The notes under the pieces were generated by a model. That model did not search any database and was not told where the DNA came from. It saw only the letters and a program-made list of their open reading frames with translations. A stretch of 64,000 nucleotides of DNA from Musa acuminata AAA Group. Its lineage: Eukaryota; Streptophyta; Magnoliopsida; Zingiberales; Musaceae. Made by a program: the position numbers and the translations under genes. The stretch lies in the NCBI RefSeq assembly GCF_036884655.1, contig NC_088345.1:26763501-26827500 (forward strand), in the 5' to 3' direction. This document shows, in pieces, positions 10,255 to 22,196 of the stretch (within the stretch, counting starts at the first letter, position 1; the number at the start of each line of letters is the position of its first letter).

Positions 10255-13200
10255 TGTAATATCCCTCGCTTTTAAAAATTATTAATAAAGATTTATATGT
10301 AAATTGGAGGACCTATATGTAAATATAGAAATTACAAGGACTAAACTGTTAAGTTGCAAAAAAAGAAAAAAAAAGGGAAAACCGAAAATTCGGTATTATC
10401 CCACCGCCTCCCACGCACTCTGTTTCTTCCAGAAACAGAGAGAGCGGTGGGGCGTGAGGAGAAGGAGAGTGGTAGAAGAAGAGAGGAAGAAGAGGGAGAA
10501 GAGAAGAAGAAGAAGAAGAAGAAGAAGAAGAGGGAAAAGAAGAGAGGAGGAAGAAGAGGGAGTAGAGAAGAAGAAGAAGGAGAAGAAGAAGAAGAGGAGG
10601 TGGCTGCAGTGAGGGCTGCAGCGAGAAGCTGTGGGGCGTGGGGAGAAGAAGAAGAAGAAGAAGAAGAAGAAGAAGAAGAAGAAGAAGAGGGAAAAGAAGA
10701 GAGGAGGAAGAAGAGGGAGTAGAGAAGAAGAAGAAGGAGAAGAAGAAGAAGAGGAGGTGGCTGCAGCGAGGGCTGCAGCGAGAAGCTGTGGGGCGTGGGG
10801 AGAAGAAGAGAGGAAGAAGAGGGAGAAGAGAAGAAGAAGAAGAAGAAGAAGAGAAGAGGATAGCTGCGGCAAGGCTGCAGCGAGGAGGTGTGTGGGGTTG
10901 GGGAGGAAAAGGGAAGAGGAGAAGAAGAGGGGAAAAGAGAGGCAGCTGCAGCAGCCAGGGCTGCAGCACCTCTGTTTCCCGCAGGTGGAAACAGAGGAGA
11001 GGATGTGTGGGGCGTTGAGGATGAAAAGGGAAGAAGAAGAAGAAGAAGAAGAAGAAGAAGAAGAAGAAGAAGAAGAAGATAGCTGCGGCAAGGCTGCAGC
11101 GAGGAGATGTGTGGCCTTGGGGAGGAAAAGGGAAGAGGGGAAGAGGAGAAGAAGAAGAAGAGGAAGAGAAAGAGGTGTGATACCTCTGTTTCCTGCAGAG
11201 GAAACAGAGGAGAGGGTGTGTGTGACGCCGGGGAAGAAGGGGCTGCAGCTGCGGCGATGGCAGCTGCAGCTGGAAGAGAAGAAGAAGAGGAAGATGAGCA
11301 GGGGAGGAGGGAGAGGTTGCGGCCGTGGCTGCGGCCGCGACTGCAGCAGTTGCAGCGGGGAGAGAAGAAGAAGAAAGGAAGGAGAAGGAAGAGGAGAAGG
11401 GAAAGAAGTAGCTGCGGCTGCGGTTGTGGCAGCTGCAGCTATGGCAGGGAAAGAGGAAGAGAAAAAGGAAAGGAAGAAGAAGAGAAAGGGAAGGAGAGGA
11501 AGAAGAGAGGAAGAGGAGAAGGGGCTGCGGCTGCGGCGATGGCAGCTGCAGCTGTGGCTGGGAAAGAAGAGAAGGAAAGGAAGAAGAAGAGAAAGGGAAG
11601 GAGAGGAAGAAGAGAGGAAGAGGAGAAGGGGTGGCAGCTGCAGTTGGAAGAGAAGTAGGAGAGGAAATAGAGTAGCAGAGGAAGAAGTGGCTGCGGTTGT
11701 GGTGGCTGCGGCCATGGCTGCGACTGCGACTGCGACTGCGGCAGTTGCAGCTGGGAAAGAAAGGAAAGGAAAGGGGGAAAAAGGGGCTGCGGACGGGATT
11801 GCGGCCGCAGCGGCAGCGACTGCGTATGCAGCAGTTATGTCTGCGAGAGAAGGGAGGAAGGAAGGTAGTGCGGTGGAAGGGGCTGCGATTGTAGCAGCGG
11901 CAACGGCGGCGGCTGTGGCAGCTGCGTTTGGGAAAGAAAAAGAAGGAATGAGAGTAAGAGAGAGCAGGTGACTGTGCCTCGATGTTCGACACGTGGTGTA
12001 GTTGCGAAGAAAGGAAGAAAACGGGAGCACAAAACGAAACAGAGAGAGGACACGGAGGAAAAGTAGAAGGATTTGGGCTGGCACCTTCTTTGGATCTTCG
12101 GATCGAAATCTTTGAAAGGCAAGTTTTCTGATTCTTTCTATTGCAAGTTTCCCGCTTGTTTCAATCCTTTCTATTGCAAGTTCCCTGATCGTTTCTCCTA
12201 TAATTGCTTTGATATTTCTTATTGCAAGTTTCCCGCTTGTTTCAATCCTTTATATTGCAAGTTCCGTGTTCGTTTCTCCTATAATTGCTCTGATATGCCT
12301 TATTGCAAGTTTCCCACTTGTTTCGATCCTTTCTATTGCAAGTTCCCTGTTCGTTTCTCCTATAATTGCTCTGATATACCTTATTGCAAGTATCCTGATC
12401 TTTCCCCACTGCCATTTTTATCTCTACATTTGCTTTGATTATGAGGAACTTGAAATTGTACTAGCCTTGCATTTGTTATATCTCCTGTTTACATGTAACG
12501 ATTCGAATCTGTGCAACTTTTGAGATTCTGATCTTTTGATACCGAGCTGCCTATAAGACTTTGTGGAAACTCTGATTTGTTCAAAACTGATTTCATTGGA
12601 AACTAGACTCGTAGACCTTTCTTTGATATATGGATTGAAAGATCTGAAATCCAAACACCTGCCTAGTTATCTGTTGAATCTGACATTATGAATTCTGCCA
12701 ACAGAGATTTTGTTCTATGACTCTTGCTTACCAAATTATTTGTAACTCTCTCTGTTGGACAGTTCAATTCATATGAAGCCTGTCTTATCTGAAAGTATTA
12801 TCCAATGATTATTTCTGAGTAAATTGGAGCACGATTGATAGTTTGAATCATTTGTTCAATGTGCCTTCTGTATTCTGCCAGAAATCGAGCTTTGGTCGAT
12901 TTCTCATATTCTGGTTTCATTCCTTTGGAAATTGATATCCTTTAGCCTTCTTATTCAATTGAGCTTTATATTACTACTTTGAATTCTTGTATGCTCTTGT
13001 CCTTAAAATTATTGCATTCTTGAAAACCATTGTGGAACGTTTATGCTATATCGTATCGACCCATATAGGCACGTGTATATTCCATTGTTCCGCATTTGCT
13101 CCCGATATGTGCCTATTCCAGTTCATTCATTTTGACATTGAATTTATCTAACCTTCTTATTTGAATTGAGCCATATATGATTGTTTGGAATCCTTGAATG

Positions 13201-14559
13201 CTCTTGCTTTCATTTCGTTTCCAAATCTGAATACATTGTGAGAGATTTGTTCTTTGCATCATATTTGACTCGTAAAGGCACATGTATGTTTGTTGTTCCG
13301 CGTGTGCTTCCGATATATGCTACTTATTGTTGAAACTGTCCTTTTGTACTCTGGTGTGTGGGATCGTTTGGACCTTTGCCAGAAATGGTAAAAGGTATGC
13401 GCTGATTTGCCCGCTTTGTGGGGTCCCGCTTTGTGGGATATTCTGGTATGCGCGATTTGCCCGCTTTGTGGGGTCCCGCTTTGTGGGATATTCTGGTATG
13501 CGCTTATTTGCCCGCTTTGTGGGGTCCCGCTTTGTGGGATATTGCTGACTGAGATCCCATTACACCTTCTGTATGTTTGATATGATATCCAGAGCTTTGG
13601 TTATGTGTTTCTGTACATGCTTTGGATAAGATTGATATGTTTGCAACGTCAAAGACGACGTTTGAGCTTTTGCACGATATTTGTTTTCGATATGCTCTGA
13701 AATGCTTCATTCACTGATGATATGCTTCGAAATGTTCCATATGCCGTTGATATGCTCCGGAACATTTCATATGCCATTGATATGCTCCAATTACTCTGTG
13801 CTCCATTTGCTATGAACTGATATGTTCTGAAATGTCCTATCTGCCATTGATATGTTCCAATTACTCTATGCCCCATTCGTTATGGATCAAATATGTTTTG
13901 AATGACATGATACGTATGATTTGGTATCTATTGAAATGGTATCCTTGAGAATTCTTGTATTCTGCCTTGTATTATGATACCTTACTCGTTTGAAACCGTT
14001 CCTTTTGTTCTGAATATGCTTTGCCACTTGCTGAGCCGTTTTTAGCTCACTCCGTTGTTATATAAATCTTTCAGGTCAGCTTGTCACTCTTCGAGATGTT
14101 TGATTTGGGCTGAGGCAGTGGATAGCTATTCAGAATAATGGGCAAGTCTGGTTGGTTATTACGATATTGTTGTATAAGTATGTCTTGTATATAATGAAAT
14201 GTTGTCGATGAACCGAAATAGATATACTGTGTCCAAGTGTTAGGAGATCTCTCTTATTTGGAATTTCAGAATGTTAAGTCTAATTTATGGTGATATGAAC
14301 TTGTGGTGAATAGTTGGAGTTCTGATTGTATAATTTATTTAGCTTGTGGATTTATAAATGTTGTTCATGTTTGTCAAGTTGGCTTGGGTTGCCATAAATG
14401 TGAATTATCGAGTGATGTGATATATGATTATAAACTGCACAGGTTTTATGGATGTGAATATGAATAGAATGTTTTCAGTGTCCTCAAACGTTAGTTTGGA
14501 TCCTGGATTGGTCTACGGTGAAGATTTTAAAAATCATGGATATTTTGAGGGGCGTGACA
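10255..14559 (+). repeat. Element B 3' LTR (4305 bp)
   Basis: It repeats 5326-9630 at an offset of 4929 bp with the same length, repeats and terminal bases. The purine block lies at 10429-11974, the 81-bp repeat at 12139-12389, the 50-bp repeat at 13395-13544 and the TATA box at 14059-14067. No gene is present. Confidence 0.95.
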
Positions 14560-14564
14560 GATAT
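14560..14564. repeat. Target-site duplication of element B, right copy (GATAT)
   Basis: This pairs with 5321-5325. Confidence 0.95.
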
Positions 14565-15204
14565 TCCTGAATGGAAATGGGAATGCATTACTATGGACTT
14601 TGTTTCAGGACTACCCAGAACCTCTAGAAAGCATGATGCTATTTGGGTCATTATTGATAGGTTAACCAAGTTTGCACATTTCTTACCAATTAATATGACT
14701 TATTCTCTTGATAGGCTTGCAGATTTGTATGTTGATGAAATAGTAAGACTTCATGGTGTCCCGAAGGAGATCATCTCGGATAGAGACTCTAGATTTCTTT
14801 CTAGATTGTGGAGGAGATTACAAGATTCTATGGGCACCAAAATAAAGTTTAGCATTGTCTATCACCCTCAAACTGATGGTCAATCTGAAAGAACAATTCA
14901 AGTACTTGAGGATTTGCTAAGAGCCTATGTTATGGATTAGAGAGGCGAATGGGATAATGATATTTCTCTTATTGAGTTTACTTACAATAATAGTTACCAT
15001 TCGAGCATTCAGATGACTCCTTATGAAGCATTGTATGGGTGAAAGTGCAGAACGCCTATATGTTGGGAGGAAGTTGGTGATAGAAAGATGTTAGCACCAG
15101 ATAAAGTACAAGAGCCTACTGAAAAGATTCAGGTTATCATAAAAAGGCTAAAGGCTGCTCAGAGTTAGCAAAAGAGCTATGCTGATAACAAAAGATGAGA
15201 TATC
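14565..15204 (+). pseudogene. Element A pol, second part: integrase catalytic core
   Basis: The integrase core resumes after the B insertion. All three catalytic acidic residues are visible: Asp in TMDFVSGLP (about 14595), Asp in SDRDSRF (about 14778) and Glu in DGQSERTIQ (about 14878). In-frame stops appear at 14938 (TAG), near 15042 (TGA) and near 15165 (TAG). The reading is broken at 15204 by the solo copia LTR. Integrase would insert the cDNA into chromatin; this copy is inactive. Confidence 0.9.
15200..15204. repeat. Target-site duplication of the solo LTR, left copy (ATATC)
   Basis: ATATC precedes TGTTAGGATC and recurs at 17153-17157 after ATTCAACA. Confidence 0.93.
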
Positions 15205-15334
15205 TGTTAGGATCGAGAGCACTAAGAGGGGGGGGTGAATTAGTGCAGCGGAAATCTTACAGCGATTTTAAAAACAAAAGCTACGTTCGTCCGATAAAAA
15301 ACGATTTCGATATAAAAGCAGAATCACAGTGCAG

Positions 15335-15590
15335 TTTGCGTCTAAGCGCAGTTTTGCGTCTAAGCGCAGTTTGCGTCTAAGCGCAGTTTGCGTCTAAACT
15401 CAGTTTTACGTCCAAACGCAGTTTTACGTCTAAACGCAGTTTTACGTCTAAACGCAGTTTTACGTCCAAACGCAGTTTTGCGTCTAAACGCAGTTTTACG
15501 TCTAAACGCAGTTTTGCGTCTAAACGCAGTTTTACGTCTAAACGTAATTTTACGTCTAAATGTAGTTTTGCGTCTAAAAGCAGTTTTGAA
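15335..15590 (-). repeat. 18-bp tandem repeats (ACGCAGTTTTGCGTCTAA type) in the solo LTR
   Basis: Around 14 units of an 18-bp CpG-containing motif alternate TTTACGTC and TTTGCGTC. The same array lies at 43435-43710 and 51112-51383 in element D. Unit number differs between copies. Confidence 0.92.
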
Positions 15591-16120
15591 CCTTGAAAAG
15601 CGTTTTACGTAGAAAGCAATTTGCAGTTATAAATGGAATCCGAATGTAAGCGTAAATTGCAGTGTGAAGATCGTACGAAAACACGATTTACGTTTGAATG
15701 CAGATTCTGAAAGATCAGAGCTTAGAAACTCGTTCGTAAAGGCGCAGAGGGCAGTAGCAATGTAGGAGGTTTGCAGTAATGAAAAAGTGCTCAAGGTAAA
15801 AGCAAACCAGAGATTTAGAGTGGTTCGGTCAGTCTTGACCTACTCCACTTTTGGCTTCCTCCTCCGACGAGGTCACCGACGTCAACTAGCTGCCTTCCTT
15901 CAATGGGCGAAGGCTAACTGCCCTTTTACAGTTTCTCTCCTTTTGACAGGCTCAGGAGACAACCTTTACAGATCCTTTCTCTCCTCTCTTTACAACTCAA
16001 GACTTGAAGAACAGAAGGAGGAGAACTTTAGGACTTTACACAAATTTGAGCTTTTAGAATCACTGAAAAGATCAAGAATTCGGTGTGGATCTATATCCTT
16101 TCAGTGTTGAATGGGTGGGG

Positions 16121-16129
16121 TATTTATAG
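16121..16129 (-). promoter_or_regulatory. LTR TATA box (solo LTR, minus strand)
   Basis: On the minus strand, TATAAATACCCC lies downstream of the palindromic block. The same position carries a TATA box in every Sirevirus LTR here: 23350-23357 and 32424-32430 (plus), 44258-44265 and 51930-51937 (minus), 58059-58066 (plus). It is the likely element promoter. Confidence 0.7.
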
Positions 16130-16184
16130 GCCCCAACCCAATTCAAATTTGGAGCTCAAAACGATCAAATCCCGGAATTCCGGG

Positions 16185-16640
16185 ATCAGGCGGTTGCACC
16201 TCTTGACTGGAGAGGTGGCACCGCCTGGCAGAGCTCGAAGACTGAGCTCAGGCGATTGCACCTCTCTGCCAGAGCTCGAAGACTGAGCTCGGTGGTTGCA
16301 CCGCCTGGCAGAGCTCGAAGACTGAGCTCGGTGGTTGCATCACCTGGCAGAGCTCGAAACTGAGCTCAGGCTGATGCACCTCTCTGCCAAAGCTCGAAAC
16401 TTGAGCTCTGGCGGTGCTACCTCTTGACAGAGGAGGTTGCACCGCCCAGTCTCGCTTGGAGACTGAGCCCTGGGCGGTTGCACCTCTTGGCTGGGGCGAT
16501 TGCACCGCCCAGTCTCGCTGGGAGACATAGCCTGGGCGGTTGCACCTCTTGGCTGGGGCGGTTGCACCGCCCAGCCTCGCAGCCCTGGCGGTTGCACCTC
16601 CTGGCCTAGGCGGTTGCACCGCCTGGTGCAATCAGGGTCC
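16185..16640 (-). repeat. Palindromic GGCGGTTGCACCGCC repeat block
   Basis: Many near-palindromes of the form GGCGGTTGCACCGCC or AGGTTGCACCTCT alternate with AGAGCTCGAAGACTGAGCTC. Units of about 62 bp begin at 16447 and 16510. The block lies just upstream of the TATA box in LTR orientation, so it is in U3. Short repeated palindromes in the LTR are a known Sirevirus trait. Confidence 0.85.
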
Positions 16641-17152
16641 GAATGGTTCGCTCCATTCGGCCCAATTTGAATCTTTTCAGGGGCCCAATTGCCCCAAGAT
16701 TAAGCTAATGGGATCACCTCCCATTTTCAAGCTTAATCATCATGCTAACTACGATTAACTCTAAGACAACTTCTGCAGCTATGCTCCGATGCGTCAATCG
16801 CTTCTTCCGGCGAGTTTCCGGCGAACTTTCGTCGATCATCCGATAAACCCTCAGTGATCCTTCTGCAGACATCCGGCATACTCCTGGACTTTGCGACGAT
16901 CCACTTGGCGAGTTCCGACGAGCTTCGCTTGGCAAGCTTCTGGACTTCTCGGATCTGTTCTCGCTGAACCTCCGACGACCGTCCGAACTTCCGTCGAACT
17001 CTCGAACTCCCAACGTGATCATGATCTTGACTCCGGCGCAACACCTGCTGCTTGTCTTACTCTCATCGTAGTTAATCCTACACACTTATCTCAACACATA
17101 GATTAGATAACAAATGACAATTGACTTCATCATCAAAATCCGAGATTCAACA

Positions 17153-17157
17153 ATATC
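17153..17157. repeat. Target-site duplication of the solo LTR, right copy (ATATC)
   Basis: This pairs with 15200-15204. Confidence 0.93.
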
Positions 17158-17613
17158 GAGTTCTAAGTAGGGGATTTTGTATTTCTAAAGGTCTCTCCTT
17201 CCAAAGGCGTTGCAAGATTTGGAAAGAAAGGAAAGTTAAACCCAAGGTTCGTTGGACCTTTTGAGATCCTTGAAAGAATTGGCTCTGTCGCTTACAAGAT
17301 TGCCTTACCACCATCCATGTGTCATATTCATGATATATTTCATGTGTCAATGCTCAGAAAGTATATACTTGATCCCTCTCATGTCATTGAGTATGAGCCG
17401 ATTGTGATTGAGAAAGACTTATTTTACAAGGAAGAGCCCATTCGGATTATTGATAAAAAAGAGCAGATCTTAAGAAATAGAATCATTACTCTAGTTAAAG
17501 TAATTTGGAAGCATCATTCTACAAATAAAACGACCTGGGAGCTAGAGGAAGAAATGAAGAAAGCTTATCCTCATCTTTTCGCTGAAAGAGGTATGACAAA
17601 TTTAGAGGACTAA
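17158..17613 (+). pseudogene. Element A pol, last part: integrase C-terminus with chromodomain
   Basis: The reading after the solo LTR shows the GPY/F-type motif (RFVGPFEIL at about 17250), and then HDIFHVSMLRKY. From about 17420 a chromodomain-like end follows (EEPIRIIDKKEQILRN, VKVIWKHH, TTWELEEEM, YPHLF), with a stop at 17611. The combination of GPY/F and a C-terminal chromodomain with a Met-initiator PBS identifies a plant chromovirus; Tekay/Del is the best fit. Such chromodomains steer insertion to heterochromatin. A TAA lies near 17166, just after the insertion. Confidence 0.85.
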
Positions 17614-17621
17614 ATTTTCTT

Positions 17622-17636
17622 TTAAGGAGGGGAGAG
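17622..17636 (+). other. Polypurine tract of element A
   Basis: TTAAGGAGGGGAGAG directly precedes the TG of the 3' LTR and matches the B PPT with one difference. Confidence 0.9.
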
Positions 17637-20386
17637 TGTAACATCCCTCATTTAAAAAAAAAAAATTAGTAAATGCTTGTTTGTAAATATGAGGATTATT
17701 TAATAATTTTTTTATTAAATAATATTATATTAAAGTTTATGGCTAAGGACCTAAGAGTAAATATTAAAATTTTGATATGATTTATAGAATATTCAGAATT
17801 GAGTAAATAAAAATAAAATAAAATAAAATGGAGGACATGTGTCATTAACAAGAGCCACTTGCATTTATTCTAAAGTTGACACCTAAACCCCCATGCATAC
17901 TTGCCACCACACTATTTTAGCATGAGCCAAACCTACGTAATATAAGGCACCATTAAAAAGAAACTTTGCAGCCAATGTTAGTTTGAGGAAAAGAAGAAGA
18001 AGTGAAGAAGAAGAAGAAGAAGGAGAAGAAGAAGAAGAGGAAACTTTGTTTGAGGTTTTGCATCAACTCTCTATATTTGGGAATCAAACTCATCTAAGGC
18101 AAGTGCTCTAACCCATCCTAGAGATAAATTTTGATCCTTCTTTTCACCTTGATTTTGAGAAAATTGGGAGATTATGGCTGCATGTAAGATATCTATGTCG
18201 TTTATACATCAAACGTTGAATCTGAAATTTTTCAGACCTTTCAGTACTGGTATGACCATAACATTTTGCACCAATTTCGAATTGAGGAAAAACCTCTTTC
18301 ATACGAAAGGAGACTTATAGAGCTTTCATTTGACATAAAAATTGAAAGATTTAGAGTAAATTTACCTATCCAAACAATTGAATAAAAAGACCTCATGTAT
18401 ATGGTAAAACATATACTATGAATTCTGACCTTTTATTACTAAATTGCCCATAACTCTCTAGTGAAAATTCTGAATTATACAAACTTAATTTTTTGGAAAC
18501 TAGATTCATATATCTTTCTTTTGACATATAATATAGAAATTTTGAAGTACGTTTGTTTTTTGAAAAATCTGTTTAAATTGATTCTATCAATTCTGTAAAA
18601 CAGAGATGATTAATTCTGACCTTCTATTACTAAATTGCTTATAACTCTCTAGAGAAAATTCTAAATTATACAAAACTTAGTTCTTCAGAAACTAGATTCG
18701 CATATCTTTCTTTTGACATATAATTTGGAAATTTTAAAGTATGTATGCCTTTTGAAACATCTATTTAAATTGATACTATCAATTCTGCAAAACAGAGATG
18801 ATCAATTCTAACCTTCCTTTACTCTATTTGTTGTAACTTCCTATTTTTAGTTCATTTAAGAAATAGATTTATACAGCTTTCCAATGACACCCATTTTTAG
18901 TGAATTAGAGCATGCTTGGTCACTCAAACATATCAGGAAATGTACCATTCAAATTCTATCAGAATTGAAAACTTTGTTGGGTTTTTTGCCTATTCAATTT
19001 TTATCCTATTGGAAATTTGATTTCTGCTAAATTCTTCTTCAATTGAGCTTTATATTAGTACTTTGAAGTTCTTATATTGTTCATCCTGAAATTATTGTAT
19101 ATATGAGATTTATTATGTAATGCTTTGTTTGCATTTCCTTGTTTGACAAAGGCACATGCATATCTTCGTTGTTCCGCATATGCTTCTGATATGTGTCAAT
19201 GTTATTGTTCATACTACCCTTTTGTACTATGGTGTCTTGTGGGATATTGTGAACCTTTGCCAGAAATGGTAAAGGGAGTTCTGCTTAGAGCCCGCGATTG
19301 CTCTACCGACCCCACTCAGACATGGGTGGATGGAGCTCCCAAACGTGGGAGACTTATGCTTGGTGGTCATCCAGAAATGGATAAATCACATTATGTATGT
19401 GGTCCCACAGCGCCCTCTATGTTTATTGATATGATATCCAAAGCTTTGTTTATGAGTTCTTATTATGCTTTGGATAAAAATGGAATGCATGCTACATCAA
19501 AAATGACATACAAGCTTTTGTTTATTATTCGGTTCACTTGTTATACTTTGAAATGTTTCGTTTGTCATTATTATGACCCCAAACACTCTTATGCCTTTGA
19601 TATGCACCTAAATGCTTCATGTGCCATTTGATACATGCCTAAATGCTTCTTTTACCAATGAAATGCCCCAATTTCCTTTCTCCTATTGTTATGTCTAATG
19701 CCTGTTTTTGAATGAGGTAAACCTTTGTGATTTTATATCAAATGAGATGACTTCAAATGAACACTTGTATTTCTACTTTCGTATCTTGATACTAAGCTTG
19801 CTTGAACTTCTCCTATCGCCATGGACATGTTAGACGCTTGCTGAGCTCTTTATGCTCACCCCGTTGCTATATAAATTTTTCAGGGTAGCTTGTCATGTAC
19901 TGAGAAGCTAGAATTGGGTTAAAGCAGTGAAAGGCTAGAAGATTTTTGAGCTAATCTTTGTTGGATGTTTTTGTTGTATAGTATACTTTACTTCTGATGT
20001 AATGTTAAGGATCTGTTGATACTTATGTGTTGTAAAAGTTTAAAGGACCGCTCATGTGTATGGAATGATAAGTTTAAGTTGTATATGGATAAGAACTCAT
20101 GGTAAATAATTATCTTTTTGTGATTGTATATACTTCTACGATTATGGATTTGTGTTGTGGTTGATGTTTAGTTGAGTTGCCTTTAGATTTTGTGAATCTC
20201 CGAGTGAAGTGGATTATGATTTATGTAACGTACATGTTTATGAATTATGAATATTGATTTTTGAATGATTCTTAGTATCCTCAAATTGTTAGATTGGATC
20301 CTGGATTGAATTGATGATGAATTATAATATTATTGATTTTAGACAGGGTTACACTTCCTGAATGTGATAATTCTAGGGGTGTGACA
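17637..20386 (+). mobile_element. Element A 3' LTR (2750 bp)
   Basis: It starts TGTAACATCCCTC after the PPT and ends GGTGTGACA. The part from 18547 corresponds to the 5' LTR at 1-1852. A short GAA-rich run at about 17990-18045 is a small counterpart of the big purine block of B. The last 1.2 kb is similar to the 3' end of the B LTR, including the GGCACATG block, TGTGGGATATTG, and the TATA box at 19868-19876. There is no gene in it. Confidence 0.92.
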
Positions 20387-22196
20387 ATTGCAGCTAGAAG
20401 AGAAGAACGGGAGGGAAGAAGAGGAAGAGGGGAAGGTGGCTGCGGTAGCTGTGGCAGCGATGGTGGCTTCAGTAGCTGCTTTTGGGAAAGAGAAAGAAAG
20501 GAAAGGGAAAAAATAAGGGGCTACGGCCATGATTACGGCAGCGGCGGTAGCGGCTGCATTTGCAACAGCTGTGTCTGCGAAAGAAGAGGAGAAAGAAGGT
20601 AGTGCGGTGGAAGGGGCTACGACTGTGGCAGCGACAGTGGCGGTGGCTACGACAACTGCAATTGGGAAAGAAAAAAAAAAGAAGGAATGAGAGTAAGGGA
20701 GAGCAGGTGAATATGCCCCTATGTTCTACACGAGCTACAGTTGTGGAGGAAGAAAGAAGATTGGTGTAGAAAATGAAAATAGGGAGAGGAGACAGAGAAA
20801 AATAGAAGAAGGATTCTTGCGTACATCTTCTTCGGATCTTCGGACCAAAATCTTCGAAAGGCAAGTGTCCCGATCTTTTCTCCTACAAGTGTTCTAATCT
20901 CATCCTATATCAATATTAGTCTTTGTTCTTATATTAATTCTGAATAATCTGAAAGATTTTTGTTTAGAACTTGATATTTCTCTTGTTAGACACAAAACCA
21001 TAGATCTGGAATTTTTCGGTAAACTGACCCCTATAAATTATTTTAGCCTTCATTTTTAGCACTAAATATGGATTTAGGCAGGACCTCATTTGAAATTAGA
21101 CTCTTATACCTTTCTTTTGACACTTATATTAAAAATTTTGGATACCGAATACTTACCCAAACTTCTGTTTCAAATGAGCCTATGGATGCTACAAAACAGG
21201 GATCAACATTTCTGACCTTTCGATACTAAAATGCCTACAAGTCCTTGTTAGAAATTCTGATTTATACTAAACTGACTTCATTTGAAACTAGACTTGTAGC
21301 TCTTTCTTTTAATATCTAGATTGAAAATTTTGAAATTCAAAAGCCTATCCTGTTATCTATTGAATGTAACCCTATAAATTCTACAAAATAGTGATTTTAT
21401 TTTTGACCTTTGGTTACTGAATCATTGGTAACTCCTTGTTGGAAATCTTGATTCATACAAAACTTATTTCATCAGAAAATAAATTGATATATCTTTCAAC
21501 AATAGCTTTCTTGAGGGTATTGGAGCATAATTAATAATCTAAAGTATTTGTTCAATGTGCCTCTCGAACTCTATTAGAAATCGAGCTTTGGTCGAATTCG
21601 CATATTCTGGTTTCATTCATTTGGAAATGGATTTCATTCAGTTCCTTCACTGAATTGAGGTTTATATTAATGCTTGAATTCTAGTTTGCTTTTGTCTGTA
21701 AGTTATTTATATTCTTGAAACATTTTGTGTAACATTTATGCTATATCATATGGACTCATATAGGCACATATATATCCCATTATTCTAGATTTCCTTTCGA
21801 TACATGTCTATTCCAGTTTTATTCCTTTGGATATTGAATTCATCTAATTTCTTATTTGAATTGAGCTATATATGATTGCTTGGAATCTGTGTGTACTCTT
21901 GCTTTCATTTCCTATCAAATTTGAATACATTTGTGAAAGATTATTGCTTGCATCGCATTGACTCGTAAAGGCACATGTACGTTTTGTTGTTCCGCGTGTG
22001 CTTCCGATATGTGTTATTTATTATTCATACTGCCCTTTTGTACTCTGGTGTTGTGGGATAATGTAAACTTTTGCCAGAAATGGTAAAGGGAGTTATACAT
22101 AGAGCATGCGATGCTCTACCGACCCCCTCTAACTTCACCTAGATGTGGGTGGATGGAGCTCCCACACGTGGGAGACTTATGTCTGGTTGTCATTCA
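20387..22196 (+). mobile_element. Older B-type LTR (B'), left part
   Basis: The sequence resembles the B LTR from about position 6720 onward: the end of the purine/GCTGCGG block to about 20700, the GGTGAATATG and CTTCGGATCTTCGGA segments, then the AT-rich middle to 22191. It lacks the 81-bp tandem array. The LTR is entered by element A at 20387 and by a solo copia LTR at 22197. Its 5' third lies left of the window. Open frames here are shadows of the purine bias. Confidence 0.85.
22192..22196. repeat. Target-site duplication of a solo Sirevirus LTR, left copy (ATTCA)
   Basis: ATTCA precedes TGTTGAATCT and recurs at 23894-23898. Confidence 0.92.

Larger units (their letters stand above)
5326..14559 (+). 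mobile_element. Element B: non-autonomous giant-LTR retrotransposon (LARD-like), complete
   Basis: The element has two direct LTRs of 4305 bp each at a constant offset of 4929 bp (5326-9630 and 10255-14559). They surround 624 bp with a PBS at 9635 and a PPT ending at 10254, and are flanked by GATAT duplications. I found no difference between the LTRs in the stretches I compared, and their open frames are identical in length, so insertion is recent. There is no coding region; only a scrap of gypsy RT remains inside. The terminal TGTAATATCCCTC, the PPT flank and the 3' part of the LTR resemble element A, which points to trans-mobilisation by an A-type Tekay/Del element. The LTR-to-internal ratio of about 7:1 is extreme even for LARDs. 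Confidence 0.95.
15205..17152 (-). mobile_element. Solo LTR of the Sirevirus C/D/E family (minus orientation)
   Basis: It runs from TGTTAGGATC to GATTCAACA, which are the ends of the element D LTRs reversed, and is flanked by ATATC duplications with no internal region. It therefore arose by recombination between the LTRs of one inserted element. It contains the 18-bp repeats, a poly-G tract near 15230, a TATA box (16121-16129, minus) and the palindromic GGCGGTTGCACCGCC block. The open frames in it (RLNAVL-type repeats; A/P/L-rich frames) are compositional. Confidence 0.93.

Noticed and set aside
10349..12084. The same long frames in the second LTR copy
   Set aside because: Exact repeat of 5420-7155 in the B 3' LTR; not a duplicated gene pair.
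5326..14559. Assembly artefact as the cause of the 4.3-kb exact duplication
   Set aside because: TG/CA ends, PBS and PPT in the right places and GATAT duplications that restore the integrase reading all indicate a real LTR element, though a read-level check is still sensible.
15335..15612. CRISPR-like array of short regular repeats
   Set aside because: Units of 18 bp abut with no unique spacers, lie inside an LTR and occur in a plant genome; this is a minisatellite.
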